Source of the DNA: Rhizobiales bacterium 62-47
GTDB taxonomy: Bacteria > Pseudomonadota > Alphaproteobacteria > Rhizobiales > Xanthobacteraceae
DNA: 64,000 bases
Direction: 5' to 3'
NCBI GenBank assembly: GCA_001899255.1
Contig: MKVX01000018.1
Location: 559,150 to 623,149 of the forward strand
A program made the position numbers and the translations under genes. Of the stretch, positions 7,635-17,532 are shown one piece after another; the first letter of the stretch is position 1, and the number at the start of each line of letters is the position of its first letter. Under the pieces are notes generated by a model. That model made no database searches, was not told where the DNA came from, and worked only from the letters and a program-made list of their open reading frames with translations.

Positions 7635-8439
7635 TCTCGCTTGGTTCAGGGTTTTGTTGTGGCGCGTGCGACAACTTGACTGACGTTGCATTCGCGCTAC
7701 GCCGACAGCATTGATCCTCACAGACTGAAATGGATACGGGAGCAGAGCGTTCGTCGATTTGGCTTGGGTTTGCCCATGACGATCCAGCCGTGCCCGACGA
7801 GTATGATAGCGATTGCAATCAAGTGCAGCGTAAGGGGCATTCGCGCCACCTCCGGTAGGGTTGGTGGCGTTCATAGTGAATTGCGGCTGACACAAAAAGT
7901 AAAATTCAACGAATAAATATAAGTCAAATACGATGCACTTCCGCGTAATTGCCCTCGGCAGTTCGGCTTTCTTGCCATGTTGCAGCCGATGTCGTTCGCG
8001 CCTTTCCACAGGAAACGGGTTCTTCGCCAGTCAGACAGTGAACTTAACGGGTCGCTAGCCTGCAAATCCATCGGCGAAAGGCGACTTGCGTATCACCGAT
8101 TCGGTTACGTCAGGATCTCTTGGCGGCGACAGTCCGCATCTCGCAGCAGTGGATGTAACCAGTTAGTTGATTGTCGCCGACGGTGCGCCGTCATGCACGC
8201 GGTCGGATCGCGGAGATACGGACCGAACTTTGGCCAGCGCCCTGATCCTTTGAGGGATCGCCAAGTCTGTCTGGAATATGTGCAAGTCACCAATATGAAC
8301 GCCAATCCGGGGAGGCTCTTTGCGGGAGCGCAATTTGCGGAGGAATTTCGGCCGACCGAACTTGCGGTTAAGCAAAGAGCGCGACGGGAGTTACGGCAGA
8401 CTACGAGCACTCAAGGCGATCATCGAAAAGGAGAGGGCC
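7635..8439. other. 805-base intergenic region upstream of nirK
   Basis: No gene is supported here; the open frames are short, in mixed frames and without family resemblance. An AT-rich patch lies at about 7895-7935. Near the nirK end is an FNR-family dyad (listed separately). A weak stem, TTGT-N10-ACAA at about 7658-7677, may end the upstream operon. Confidence 0.45.
8362..8375. promoter_or_regulatory. FNR/FixK/NnrR-type box of nirK
   Basis: TTGCGGTTAAGCAA is a 14-base dyad with perfect TTGC and GCAA arms around six bases, the form of CRP/FNR-superfamily sites such as FixK2, NnrR and DNR boxes. It is centred about 72 bases before the nirK start codon. Known biology: low oxygen and nitric oxide induce nirK through such sites in rhizobia. 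Which regulator binds cannot be told from the box. Confidence 0.65.
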
Positions 8440-9567
8440 ATGATGACGCGTAGACATGCACTGATGGGCGCTGCGCTTTCTGCGTTGCTGGTGACGGTCC
8501 CAGCGCTTGCCGACGATATCAATCTGCCGCGCCAGAGCGTCGATCTTGTTGCGCCTCCGTTCGTCCATGCACACGAGCAGGCCACCAAGGAAGGGCCAAA
8601 GGTGATGCAGTTCCGCATGGTCATCAAGGAGCAGGAAGTCGTCATCGACGATGCCGGCACCAAGCTGCAGGCGATGACGTTTAATGGCTCGATGCCGGGA
8701 CCGATGATGGTGGTACACGAAGGAGACTACGTCGAACTGACGCTGGTCAATCCTGAAACCAACACCATGCCGCACAATATCGACTTCCACTCCGCGACCG
8801 GCGGCCTCGGTGGTGGCGCCTTGACGCTGATCAACCCGGGCGAGCAGACGGTACTTCGCTGGAAGGCGACGCGGACGGGTACGTTCGTCTATCACTGCGC
8901 GCCCGAGGGCTCGATGATCCCGTGGCACGTCGTATCCGGCATGCATGGTGCGGTGATGGTCTTGCCGCGGGCCGGCCTGAAGGATCGTGACGGGAAGCCG
9001 CTGCACTACGACAAGATCTACTACATCGGTGAAAACGACCTCTACATTCCGCGCGATGAAAACGGAAAGTACAAGTCCTACGATTCACCAGGCGAAGCTT
9101 ATGCCGACACGATGGAGGTGATGCGCAAATTGATCCCGACCCACGTCGTCTTCAACGGCAAGGTGGGTGCGCTGACCGGGAAGAACGCGATGACCGCCAA
9201 GGTCGGAGAAACGGTGTTGGTGGTTCATTCCCAGGCCAATCGTGACAGCCGCCCGCATCTGATCGGTGGCCACGGCGACTACGTCTGGGAAACGGGGAAG
9301 TTCAGCAATCCGCCGGAGAAGGATCTGGAGACCTGGTTCATTCGTGGCGGTTCGGCGGGAGCTGCGCTCTACACCTTCCGTCAGCCGGGCATCTACGCCT
9401 ACGTCAATCACAACTTGATCGAGGCGGTCGAACTGGGAGCCACCGCGCACTTCAAGGTCGAGGGCGATTGGAATAACGACCTGATGAAGCAGGTAACTCC
9501 GCCGGAGCCGATCCCGCCGGCCAAGCTGGGCGCGGCGGAGACTGCAGCCAAGTCTCTGGTGCGTTGA
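8440..9567 (+). CDS. nirK: copper-containing nitrite reductase (NO-forming)
   Basis: A 375-residue periplasmic enzyme reducing nitrite to nitric oxide in denitrification. The signal peptide has a twin-arginine pair ([12 protein letters not shown]) ending near ALADD. Two cupredoxin domains follow. Type 1 copper ligands are His112, Cys153, His163 and Met168 ([19 protein letters not shown] region). Type 2 ligands are His117, His152 and, in the second domain, His324 ([10 protein letters not shown]). Catalytic Asp115 lies in MPHNIDFH and the catalytic His in [12 protein letters not shown]. All key residues are present, so it should be active. Adjacent ATGs at 8440 and 8443 share the AAAGGAGAGG ribosome site. 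Followed by nirV; an FNR-type box lies upstream. Confidence 0.97.
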   Translation: MMTRRHALMGAALSALLVTVPALADDINLPRQSVDLVAPPFVHAHEQATKEGPKVMQFRMVIKEQEVVIDDAGTKLQAMTFNGSMPGPMMVVHEGDYVELTLVNPETNTMPHNIDFHSATGGLGGGALTLINPGEQTVLRWKATRTGTFVYHCAPEGSMIPWHVVSGMHGAVMVLPRAGLKDRDGKPLHYDKIYYIGENDLYIPRDENGKYKSYDSPGEAYADTMEVMRKLIPTHVVFNGKVGALTGKNAMTAKVGETVLVVHSQANRDSRPHLIGGHGDYVWETGKFSNPPEKDLETWFIRGGSAGAALYTFRQPGIYAYVNHNLIEAVELGATAHFKVEGDWNNDLMKQVTPPEPIPPAKLGAAETAAKSLVR

Positions 9568-9578
9568 GACCAGTGCGG

Positions 9579-9598
9579 CCCGCCGCTCAGGCGGCGGG
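9579..9598 (+). terminator. nirK-nirV intergenic hairpin
   Basis: CCCGCCGC, loop TCAG, GCGGCGGG: a perfect 8-base GC stem 11 bases after the nirK stop. There is no strong T-run (TCGTTGTCC follows), so it more likely stabilises nirK mRNA or attenuates nirV than fully terminates. Confidence 0.6.
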
Positions 9599-9622
9599 TC
9601 GTTGTCCCGAAAGGGGTTCATC

Positions 9623-10516
9623 ATGCTGCTTGCGATGAAATTCAAGGTTGCCGCGACATTGGCGGCTTTCGCCAGCCCGCTTGCCGCGAGCGTTGTCACG
9701 CCGGTTTCGCTGGCGCCGGCAGCCACGACAAACGTGGCTGAGACGGTGCAAATTGCGCCGGCAAATTTCGCTTACAGGCTCGCCGGCGATTTCTCCAAGG
9801 ATACAACGCCCGCAACGGCGCCGCTTCGCAACCTGCGGCTCGATGGTGGTCTGTCGATCATGAAGCGTCAGGTCACCGCCGCGGAATATGCGATCTGCGT
9901 CAACGAAGGTGAATGTCCGGCGCTGGCATCGTCAGCGATGGCCGCTGATCGGCCCGTCGTGGGTGTGAGCTGGCGCGATGCCACGGCCTATGCCAAGTGG
10001 CTTTCGCGCAAGACCGGTTTGTCCTATCGGCTGCCCACCGATGAAGAGTGGGTATTCGCCGCAGCGACACGTGCGAATGACGATGCCGTGCCGCTGCCCG
10101 AGGCGAGCGACGATCCGTCGAAGGTCTGGCTGGCCCGTTATGAGTCCGAGTCCAGCAAGGTCCGGCCGGTGGCGACCGCGCCGCAGCCGACTGGATCGTT
10201 CGGCGCCAATGAAAACGGCCTGCTGGACGTTGGGGGAAACGTCTGGGAATGGACCGATAGCTGCTTCATTCGCGCGAAGATCGAAGCGAACGGTACGACG
10301 CGAACGACGGCGACGAATTGCGGCGTCCGTGTCGTGCAGGGGGCGCACCGCGCCTATATGACGGACTTCGTCCGCGACCCGCGCACCGGTGGCTGCGCGG
10401 CGGGCGTTCCACCCGCAAACCTGGGTTTTCGGCTGGTGTTGGAGCGAGCACCGGGAATCGGGCTCATGGTAGCGAGAGGTGCGGCGCGCCTGCTGGCGGG
10501 GGCTGGGATCAGCTAA
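9623..10516 (+). CDS. nirV: NirV, formylglycine-generating-enzyme-family protein
   Basis: A 297-residue SUMF1/FGE-sulfatase-domain protein, the usual partner downstream of nirK. A signal peptide (residues 1-24, ending ASPLAAS) suggests a periplasmic location. The domain runs from about 70 to 280: VTAAEYAICVNEGECPA, VGVSWRDATAYAKWLSRKTG, YRLPTDEEWVFAA, and GGNVWEWTD. The ending NLGFRLV is also typical. The function is unproven in the family; involvement in NirK maturation or copper insertion has been proposed because the two genes co-occur. Start at 9623 after AGGGG; upstream codons are spacer. Residues beyond about 285 form a nonconserved tail. Confidence 0.88.
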   Translation: MLLAMKFKVAATLAAFASPLAASVVTPVSLAPAATTNVAETVQIAPANFAYRLAGDFSKDTTPATAPLRNLRLDGGLSIMKRQVTAAEYAICVNEGECPALASSAMAADRPVVGVSWRDATAYAKWLSRKTGLSYRLPTDEEWVFAAATRANDDAVPLPEASDDPSKVWLARYESESSKVRPVATAPQPTGSFGANENGLLDVGGNVWEWTDSCFIRAKIEANGTTRTTATNCGVRVVQGAHRAYMTDFVRDPRTGGCAAGVPPANLGFRLVLERAPGIGLMVARGAARLLAGAGIS

Positions 10517-10561
10517 GCGGCGGCTTGGTAGTTCGAGCGCCGGGGGCGGGACATATCAATC

Positions 10562-10672
10562 GTCCGTGGCAGACTGATCTTCGCCCTGGAGGTCAGAAAG
10601 GACGCGTACCGGCTCTGCTACATCCGTGGACCCGAAGGACTTCTGATCGGACTCGCCCAAGAGCTCAGCTGA
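10562..10672 (+). pseudogene. C-terminal remnant of a glyoxalase/VOC-family gene
   Basis: The frame read from about 10562 to the stop at 10670-10672 gives a segment ending RLCYIRGPEGLLIGLAQEL. It closely resembles the last strand and helix of vicinal-oxygen-chelate proteins, where the Glu of the GPEG motif is a metal ligand. No start or N-terminal part exists upstream in this frame: the nirV gene ends at 10516 and the intervening bases do not continue the domain. I read it as the stump of a deleted gene between nirV and the sulfatase gene. Confidence 0.55.
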
Positions 10673-10799
10673 GCATCCTCGATGCTGCCAGCTTGCCCTT
10701 TGTCGCTGATTTCATCAGTCTGACAGACCGGCTATGTTGATCCAACGACAACCCGGAGCCAGCGGCCGATTGCGCCGCGCCAGCCGTGAGGGAGCGAAG

Positions 10800-12713
10800 A
10801 TGTCCGCCCAGAAGGACGCAGAAGCAAAGGTCGTCGCGGCCAACGCCACCGTTCTCGGAAAACTTCCCTTCGCCAACCGGCAGGACTTTATCGATGTCGA
10901 GCGAGGGTTCATTGCCAGCCTGCCGGACGCGACTATCCAGAATGTGGCTGGCCGCCGGGTCTGGAGCATGGCCGACTATGCATTCTTGCAGCAGGACACC
11001 GCGCCGGCCAGCGTCAATCCCAGCCTGTGGCGTCAATCGCAGTTGAATTGCCGGCACGGCCTGTTCGAGGTCGTCCCCGGCATTTATCAGATCCGCGGCT
11101 TCGACATTTCCAACATGACGCTAATCGAAACCGACAACGGCGTCATCGTGATCGATCCGCTGGTATCGGCAGAGACCGCGCGGGCAGGACTCGATCTCTA
11201 TCGCGAGCATCGCGGCAAACGGCCGGTGTCGGCCGTCATCTATACTCACTCCCACACCGATCACTGGGGCGGCGTCAAGGGCGTCATGACACAGGACGAT
11301 GCCGACAGCGGGCGCGTGCCGGTGATCGCGCCGGAAGGATTTGTCGAGGCCATCGCGCAAGAGAACGTGCTGGCCGGAACGGCGATGGTGCGCCGCGCGC
11401 AATATCAATTTGGTCCGCTGTTGCCAAAGGGTGTGAAGGGGCAAGTCGATGCCGGTCTCGGCAAGACGTTGTCGAGCGGTTCGGTGACGTTGATCGCGCC
11501 GACCGATCTCATCCGCCGCGATCTCGAAACGCGCACCATCGACGGTGTCGAGATCGTGTTTCTGATGGCGCCCGACAGCGAGGCGCCTGCCGAAATGCAC
11601 ATGTTCTATCCGGCGTTCAAGTGCCTGAACATGGCGGAGAATTCCGTGCATAATTTCCACAATCTGCTGCCGTTCCGCGGTGCGGAGGTGCGCGATTCAC
11701 GGGCCTGGTCGCGCTATATCGACATTGCGCTGGCAACCTTCGGCGATAAATCCGAGGTGTTAATCGGCCAGCATCACTGGCCGGTCTGGGGCAATGCGGC
11801 GCTCAAGTCCTATCTCGCGAAGCAGCGGGATCTCTACAAATTCGTTCACGATCAGACGCTGCGCCTGATCAATCATGGCCATACCCCGAATGAGATTGCC
11901 GAGATGCTCGTGCTGCCGGACAGCCTGGCGCAGGAATGGTACGCGCGGGATTACTACGGAACGGTTCGGCACAATGCCAAAGCCATCTATCAAAAATATC
12001 TGGGTTGGTATGACGGCAACCCGGCGCATCTCGACCCGCTGCCGCCCTCGGATGCCGCGAAGAAATATGTCGAATACATCGGTGGTTTCGACATCGCGCT
12101 GAGCAAGGCGAGGGCGGATTTTGCCAAAGGGGATTACCGCTGGGTTGCGGAGATCGCCAATCATCTCGTCTTCGCCGATCCCGCCAACAACGAAGCGCGG
12201 CAACTGGCGGCGGATGCCTATGAGCAGCTTGGCTATCTGTCCGAGGCTGCGACGTGGCGCAATTCGTATCTGTTCGCGGCGCACGAGCTTCGCAACGGTG
12301 TGCCGCAGATCACTGCGCGCAGCGGCGTGGCGCCAGATGCATTGGCGGCATTGCCGCTGGACACCTTCTTCGATCTCCTGGCGGTACGTCTGAACGGCCT
12401 CAAGGCAGTCGGCAAATCGGCTGTGTTGAATTGGGTCTTCACCGATACCGCCCAGACCTACGTCTTCAATCTGGAAAACTGTGCGCTGACACATCGTTCG
12501 GGGCTACGTGTCACGCACGCCGACGCAACCTTGACCCTGACCCGTCAGACGTTGAATGCGATCATGCTGATGCAGACGACATTTCCGGAAGCGGTGGGGG
12601 CGGGGAAAATCGCCATCGAAGGTAGTCCAGCCAAGCTGCTCGAGTTGCTATCTTTGTTCGACACCTTCAGCCCGACATTTGCCATCGTCGAACCGAAGGC
12701 ATCCCGTTCCTGA
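10800..12713 (+). CDS. alkyl/aryl-sulfatase-like metallo-beta-lactamase hydrolase
   Basis: A 637-residue protein of the SdsA1/alkylsulfatase family, which hydrolyses primary or secondary alkyl sulfates (such as SDS) with a dinuclear zinc site. The catalytic domain holds H150-x-H152-x-D154-H155 in YTHSHTDHWGG and further His-rich segments (HNFHNLLPFRG and GQHHWPVWG). A central helical dimerisation domain (about 390-500) and a C-terminal SCP2-like domain (about 520-637) follow in the family order. No signal peptide is seen, unlike secreted SdsA1, so a cytoplasmic site is likely. Start at 10800 after GGGAG; upstream in-frame codons are less likely. It is a single-gene unit. Some relatives act on other esters, so the substrate is a family-level guess. 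Confidence 0.85.
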   Translation: MSAQKDAEAKVVAANATVLGKLPFANRQDFIDVERGFIASLPDATIQNVAGRRVWSMADYAFLQQDTAPASVNPSLWRQSQLNCRHGLFEVVPGIYQIRGFDISNMTLIETDNGVIVIDPLVSAETARAGLDLYREHRGKRPVSAVIYTHSHTDHWGGVKGVMTQDDADSGRVPVIAPEGFVEAIAQENVLAGTAMVRRAQYQFGPLLPKGVKGQVDAGLGKTLSSGSVTLIAPTDLIRRDLETRTIDGVEIVFLMAPDSEAPAEMHMFYPAFKCLNMAENSVHNFHNLLPFRGAEVRDSRAWSRYIDIALATFGDKSEVLIGQHHWPVWGNAALKSYLAKQRDLYKFVHDQTLRLINHGHTPNEIAEMLVLPDSLAQEWYARDYYGTVRHNAKAIYQKYLGWYDGNPAHLDPLPPSDAAKKYVEYIGGFDIALSKARADFAKGDYRWVAEIANHLVFADPANNEARQLAADAYEQLGYLSEAATWRNSYLFAAHELRNGVPQITARSGVAPDALAALPLDTFFDLLAVRLNGLKAVGKSAVLNWVFTDTAQTYVFNLENCALTHRSGLRVTHADATLTLTRQTLNAIMLMQTTFPEAVGAGKIAIEGSPAKLLELLSLFDTFSPTFAIVEPKASRS

Positions 12714-12849
12714 GACCTTCGCAGAGCGCGCGCCATAATCCCAATATGGCACATCGGCCGTTGTCTCGCCGGGCGGTCTCGGTCATATCACTGCGCGAGC
12801 AATTGATTGGATGTGAGATGCCCGGAGCATTTCAACCTTGGAGCGTGAA

Positions 12850-13092
12850 ATGGATGAACTGAATGGACGCATGCTTGCGTGCCAGATTCTTGTCACAGGA
12901 TTGATCGCACGCGTGGCCAATAGTTCGCCCGACCCGCTGCGATTTCTCTCGGACTTTCGCGATGAAATCAAAGCTGTTGTGCGGCAGGTCAATATCGCAG
13001 GGGCGAGTGACACCGATGGCGTCCGTCGCGTCGCACAACAAACCGTGGATGAACTATTCTCTCTGATGAAGCCCCCGAGCGACGATCGTTAG
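12850..13092 (+). CDS. small hypothetical protein
   Basis: Unrecognised 80-residue protein. The ATG at 12850 (MDELNGRMLACQ) is preferred because GGAG lies seven bases before it; a TTG four codons upstream is an alternative. Predicted mainly helical, with MLACQILVTGLIARVA in the first half and FRDEIKAVVRQV later; the hydrophobic stretch is too mixed for a membrane segment. It sits between the sulfatase gene and the iron-box region, co-directional with both. Function unknown. Confidence 0.5.
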   Translation: MDELNGRMLACQILVTGLIARVANSSPDPLRFLSDFRDEIKAVVRQVNIAGASDTDGVRRVAQQTVDELFSLMKPPSDDR

Positions 13093-13152
13093 GCGATACA
13101 AAGGCGCTGACGATGATGTTTCGGCGGCGTCCGATATGGCATTCGTCATAGA

Positions 13153-13213
13153 TTTAGAACGATTCAATATTGCCACGAATGTAGTCAGCATCGTTAGTTT
13201 AGAACGATTTTGA
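13153..13213. promoter_or_regulatory. paired iron-control (Irr/ICE-type) boxes
   Basis: TTTAGAACGATT occurs twice, at 13153-13164 (continuing CAA) and 13198-13209 (continuing TTGA), 45 bases apart. The core TTTAGAA-N3-TT matches the left side of the iron control element bound by Irr in Bradyrhizobium and relatives (TTTAGAA...TTCTAAA dyad); the right half is imperfect. Both precede the siderophore receptor gene by 130-190 bases. Confidence 0.6.
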
Positions 13214-13340
13214 TTTGGACAGATTCAAGACTGATAAGGTCGCAATTAGGCCCGATTAGATTGACCCTCCGACCACGCGCCGATACCACACCAGCGGCGA
13301 ATTACAGCCGGTTCGGCATGTGAAGGATTCGACGGGGGAC

Positions 13341-15797
13341 ATGGTGGGGATCAAGGCGCCAAGGTCGTTGCGCGGGAGCGCGATGGGAGTTTCTGCGAAC
13401 GAGCACGTTCAAGTCGGCCCAGTATTGGAATGCGGCGGAGCCTATAAGGTTTCTGCTGTGGCCGGGCTGATTGCCGTTGCTTCCATTTCCGGTGCGGAAG
13501 CGCAACAAACGTCGCTGCCTGCGGTCACGGTCGATGCCCCGGTCGTGCGCCCACGTCCTGCAGCGAGCAAGCCTTCGCCGGATCAAGTGCGCGCCCGAAA
13601 TGCGCTCCGACGTGCCCAGCAGAGAACGCAGCCGGTGCAGGCTGCTCCGATCGCATTTCCCAATGCCGGCGGACTTGCAGCCGATCGAGACCCCTACGCA
13701 GACCCGGATGCTCCGTACAAGGCGGACCGGCTTGCCTCGCCGAAGTTCTCCGAGCCGTTGGTGAACACGCCTCGCAGCGTCACGGTGCTGACAAAGGAAC
13801 TGCTGGAAGACAAGAACGCGACGACTCTGAAAGAGGTGGCGCGTACGACCGCCGGCGTCACGCTCGGAACGGGAGAGGGCGGCAACGCCTTCGGTGACCG
13901 CTTCTTCATTCGTGGCTTCGATGCGCGCAACGACGTGTTCGTCGATGGAATTCGCGATCCGGCGATCAGCATTCGTGAAAACTTCTTTACCGAGCAGGTC
14001 GAGATCCTGCGCGGTCCGGCTTCGTCATACGCAGGCCGGGGCACTGCCGGCGGTGCCGTCAACATCGTTACCAAGCAGGCGGGCGATGGCAACTTCTATA
14101 AAGCGGATACTACGCTCGGTACCGATGCGACGCGGCGTATTACGTTCGACGTCAATCAGGTCATCAATCCAACGCTGGCCATGCGCGTCGGCGGCTTATT
14201 TCAAGAGGCCGGTGTTGCCGGTCGTAACCTGACTACCGATGATCGCTGGGGCACATTTGCAGCCGTCAAATGGACGCCGAACGAAAACCTCAAGGTGACC
14301 GCCAACTATATTCACACCGATCTTAATTCGCTGCCGGATTTTGGCGTGCCTTACTACAAGCAAGGCAACGTTCCGGTCACAGAAGTCGGCGTTCCGCGCA
14401 ATACCTATTACGGATTCGTCTATCGTGATTTCCAGAAGGTGACGCAGGACATCGGCACCGTGTCTGCCGAAGTTCACGTCAACGACAATGTAACACTCAA
14501 CAACAGATTCAGGCTTGAACGGTCGGTCCTCGATTACGTTGCAACTCTGCCCGAAGCGCCTGTCACCACCAACGCCAACCCGCTGCTCTGGACGTTCAAT
14601 GCAAATCCCAAGAGCCGCTACCAGGTCACCAACGTTATTGCCAATCAGACCGATGCCACGTTCAAGTACGACACTGGGCCGGTGAAGCACACGTCCATTG
14701 TCGGCGTGGAAGTTTCTCGCGAGCGAGTGTCGATCGACAGCTATACGGGCCTCTCATCGGAAACGGTAGGGGCCGGGGCGTTCAGCGGGAACGGTAGCCT
14801 TGCCGGGCAGTCGATCTTCAATCCCGCTTATAACTTTACTCCGTTCGGTGCAGCCCCGTCTCTTGTCGGAAATCCGACTGTCGTTCCGGTTGATACCAAG
14901 AGCGTGTATTTGATCGAGACGGCAAACTATAAGGATTTCGTCATCCTGAACGGTGGTGTGCGTTACGATGATTATGGCATCAGCGCTTCCAACAATCAGA
15001 AGTCGGTGTCGGCGGATTCCGGCATGTTCAACTACAATGTGGGTGCGGTGGTAAAGCCTCTGCCTTACGCAAGCGTCTATGCCGCCTATGCCACGTCGTC
15101 GAACCCGGTTGGGGCAGAGCTTGACGCGATATCGTCGTCCTACGGTGGACTCAGCCCGGCATCGCTGGTCAACCAGGTGTTTGGACCCGAGCAGAACAAG
15201 GCTGCAGAAGTCGGAACGAAGTGGGAGTTGTTCGATCGACATCTGTTGGTGACCGCCGCTCTGTTCCAGACCACGAAAGACAATGCGCGCGAGACGATAC
15301 CGCGCGGCTTGCCCAACGCTGGCGATATCGTTGCCGGGGCGTCGTATCGCGTCCGCGGCATCGATCTCGGTGCGGGAGGCAAGGTGACCGATCGTTGGAG
15401 CGTCTTTGGCGGTCTGGTGTTGATGCAAAGCGAAGTGACCAAGTCCGTCGTGCCGACGAATGTCGGTCTGCAGCTTGCCAACATCGCGCATCAATCCTTC
15501 AACGTGATGACCAAGTACAAGTTTGACGATGGCTGGGAGTTGGGCGGTCAGGCGACGTATCGTTCGAAGATCTACGGTGGGACATTGCTCGCTGCAAATC
15601 AGGGCACGGAGCTTCCAAGCTACTGGCGCTTCGATCTCTTCGCTGAAAAGAAGATCAACAAGAACCTCACCGCCAAGGTATTCGTGAATAACATCTTCAA
15701 TAAGCTTTACTACGACGCTCTCTATCAAAGTGCGGCACCGTTCGTTTTTGTCGCCCCTGGTCGATCGGCGGCGTTCATGCTGTCCGCCAAATTCTGA
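13341..15797 (+). CDS. TonB-dependent siderophore receptor (catecholate type, Fiu-like)
   Basis: An 818-residue outer-membrane receptor. A hydrophobic segment at about 36-55 ending AEAQQ is the likely signal peptide, unusually far from the chosen start. LPAVTVDAP after it is the likely TonB box. A Pro/Arg/Ala-rich linker precedes the plug domain ([22 protein letters not shown], then [19 protein letters not shown] and [18 protein letters not shown]), followed by the 22-strand barrel ending in a terminal Phe (MLSAKF). GTG at 13320, ATG at 13341 (GGGGG upstream) and ATG at 13383 are candidate starts. The dense cluster with piuC, exbB, exbD and tonB and the upstream iron boxes indicate iron-regulated ferric-siderophore import. 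Confidence 0.9.
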   Translation: MVGIKAPRSLRGSAMGVSANEHVQVGPVLECGGAYKVSAVAGLIAVASISGAEAQQTSLPAVTVDAPVVRPRPAASKPSPDQVRARNALRRAQQRTQPVQAAPIAFPNAGGLAADRDPYADPDAPYKADRLASPKFSEPLVNTPRSVTVLTKELLEDKNATTLKEVARTTAGVTLGTGEGGNAFGDRFFIRGFDARNDVFVDGIRDPAISIRENFFTEQVEILRGPASSYAGRGTAGGAVNIVTKQAGDGNFYKADTTLGTDATRRITFDVNQVINPTLAMRVGGLFQEAGVAGRNLTTDDRWGTFAAVKWTPNENLKVTANYIHTDLNSLPDFGVPYYKQGNVPVTEVGVPRNTYYGFVYRDFQKVTQDIGTVSAEVHVNDNVTLNNRFRLERSVLDYVATLPEAPVTTNANPLLWTFNANPKSRYQVTNVIANQTDATFKYDTGPVKHTSIVGVEVSRERVSIDSYTGLSSETVGAGAFSGNGSLAGQSIFNPAYNFTPFGAAPSLVGNPTVVPVDTKSVYLIETANYKDFVILNGGVRYDDYGISASNNQKSVSADSGMFNYNVGAVVKPLPYASVYAAYATSSNPVGAELDAISSSYGGLSPASLVNQVFGPEQNKAAEVGTKWELFDRHLLVTAALFQTTKDNARETIPRGLPNAGDIVAGASYRVRGIDLGAGGKVTDRWSVFGGLVLMQSEVTKSVVPTNVGLQLANIAHQSFNVMTKYKFDDGWELGGQATYRSKIYGGTLLAANQGTELPSYWRFDLFAEKKINKNLTAKVFVNNIFNKLYYDALYQSAAPFVFVAPGRSAAFMLSAKF

Positions 15798-15820
15798 CCG
15801 AAGCAAAAGGTCGGGTTGAT

Positions 15821-16510
15821 ATGCTCATCTGCGTGCCGGATGTTCTGAGCAAAGATGATGTGGCCGATTTTCGCCGCATCATGGATGCATCCGGCTGGGA
15901 GGATGGACGATCGACTGCCGGGGCCCAGTCGGCCCTGGTGAAAAGGAACGAGCAGCTGCCGCCGAACAGCGATGTGTCGCGGCAGCTCGGAAAGCGTGTT
16001 GTCTCGGCGATCACATCGAACCCGAAGTTCATCTCGGCGGCGATCCCGTTGCATATCTTTCCGCCGTTGTTCAATCGGTATGCGGCGGCCGACGGGCATC
16101 ATTTCGGAATACACGTCGATAACGCTGTTCGCGGCGACCATTTGACGGGGGCCCGGATTAGAACCGATCTATCTGTGACCCTGTTTTTATCGGAGCCCGA
16201 CGATTATGACGGCGGCGAACTGGTCGTCGAGGACAATTACGGTTCGCACGAGGTCAAGCTGCCTGCTGGAAGTCTGGTGCTCTATCCGGCGTCCAGCCTG
16301 CATATGGTCACTCCGGTGACACGAGGCGTCCGGGTTGGCTCTTTTTTCTGGATACAGAGCATGGTACGTGACCAGCATGCGCGCACGCTGATCTATGATC
16401 TCGATACCGCCATTCAGGGGCTGGTTGCGAGGTTGGGGCGTGACGATCCTGAGACGGTCAAATTGACCGGCGTTTATCACAATCTCATTCGTTATTGGGC
16501 CGAGGTATGA
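15821..16510 (+). CDS. piuC: PKHD-type Fe(II)/2-oxoglutarate hydroxylase, PiuC/YbiX family
   Basis: A 229-residue non-haem iron hydroxylase commonly encoded next to siderophore receptors. The double-stranded beta-helix carries the facial triad His98-x-Asp100 in [13 protein letters not shown] and His161 in [14 protein letters not shown], with a nearby Arg for 2-oxoglutarate. [19 protein letters not shown] is a strong family signature. Its substrate is unknown in the family; modification of imported siderophore is the usual proposal. It starts 23 bases after the receptor gene and its stop overlaps the exbB start (ATGA), so it is an operon member. Confidence 0.93.
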   Translation: MLICVPDVLSKDDVADFRRIMDASGWEDGRSTAGAQSALVKRNEQLPPNSDVSRQLGKRVVSAITSNPKFISAAIPLHIFPPLFNRYAAADGHHFGIHVDNAVRGDHLTGARIRTDLSVTLFLSEPDDYDGGELVVEDNYGSHEVKLPAGSLVLYPASSLHMVTPVTRGVRVGSFFWIQSMVRDQHARTLIYDLDTAIQGLVARLGRDDPETVKLTGVYHNLIRYWAEV

Positions 16511-17529
16511 ACATCTCAATCTCCCAACGGGCACGGGCTTTGGTTGCGGTCGCCGCGATGCTCATAGCCATGGCTCCTGCTACCGCGCAGCAGGCCGCCG
16601 GAACGAGCGCGCCGGCTCCAGCGTCGGCTCAGGCGTCAAAAATGGCGCCGGCTCCAGTTGCGGCGCAGCCATCGCCCGCCACGTCATCGCCCATAACGCC
16701 TTCGGTCGCCACGCCTTCGGTCGCTACGCCGACGCCTGCAACGACGTCCGCCACCGTTGCGCCTTCGACGCCTGCGGCTTCGGCCGAGGCGACCCCGGGC
16801 GGCAACGCACCAGTCGCGCTCAAGCCTGCGGCGGCCGTTCCACACGAGTTGTCGCCGTGGTCGATGTTCATGTCGGCGGACATCATCGTTAAAATCGTGA
16901 TGGTCGGACTGGCCTTCGCATCGTTGGTCACGTGGACCATCTTCTTTGCCAAGATGGTCGAGTTTGCTCTCGTGCGACGTCGGCTGACCGGTGCGCTGCG
17001 CCAGATTTCCGATACGCGGTCACTGGCTGAGGCGCAGCTTGCGGTCGGCAAGAAGGATAGCCTGTTGTCTGCGCTGCTGGCTGCCGCGATGCGCGAGGCG
17101 CGGCTATCGGCCGGGATCTCCAGCGATACCGGCATCAAGGAACGTGCGGCATCGCGGTTCAACGAAATCGTGCGTGCGGAATCCCGCCGCATCCGCTTTG
17201 GCATGGGGCTGTTGGCTTCGATCGGTGCAACGTCGCCGTTCGTCGGTTTGTTCGGCACCGTCTGGGGCATCATGAATAGCTTCATCGGCATTTCTAAATC
17301 GCAGACCACCAATCTCGCGGTGGTTGCTCCGGGTATTGCCGAGGCATTGCTGGCGACGGCGCTCGGCCTGATCGCGGCTATTCCAGCGGTGATCATCTAC
17401 AATCACTTTGCACGCGAGGCGAAAGGCTACCTCGAGTTGGTGGGCCGCGCGTCGGGTGCCGCGGCGCGTTTGCTGTCGCGCGATCTGGATCGCGCGCATG
17501 GTGCGCCGCATTCTCGAGCGGCGGAATAA
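16507..17529 (+). CDS. exbB: TonB-system energiser ExbB
   Basis: A 340-residue inner-membrane proton-channel subunit. Signal peptide at residues 1-28 (ending ATAQQ), then a roughly 80-residue Ala/Pro/Thr/Ser-rich low-complexity periplasmic segment common in alphaproteobacterial ExbB. The MotA/TolQ/ExbB channel domain follows with three membrane segments, near 122-145 ([19 protein letters not shown]), about 235-260 ([19 protein letters not shown]) and about 280-305. [14 protein letters not shown] is the family hallmark. Start overlaps the piuC stop; exbD starts three bases after its stop. Works with ExbD and TonB below to power the receptor at 13341. Confidence 0.94.
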   Translation: MNISISQRARALVAVAAMLIAMAPATAQQAAGTSAPAPASAQASKMAPAPVAAQPSPATSSPITPSVATPSVATPTPATTSATVAPSTPAASAEATPGGNAPVALKPAAAVPHELSPWSMFMSADIIVKIVMVGLAFASLVTWTIFFAKMVEFALVRRRLTGALRQISDTRSLAEAQLAVGKKDSLLSALLAAAMREARLSAGISSDTGIKERAASRFNEIVRAESRRIRFGMGLLASIGATSPFVGLFGTVWGIMNSFIGISKSQTTNLAVVAPGIAEALLATALGLIAAIPAVIIYNHFAREAKGYLELVGRASGAAARLLSRDLDRAHGAPHSRAAE

Positions 17530-17532
17530 GCC

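Noticed and set aside
8105-8410. 101-residue minus-strand frame upstream of nirK
   Set aside because: Low-quality Ser/Arg-rich composition and covers the promoter region.
7977-8453. 158-residue plus-strand frame upstream of nirK
   Set aside because: No family resemblance, overlaps the FNR-type box and the nirK ribosome site.
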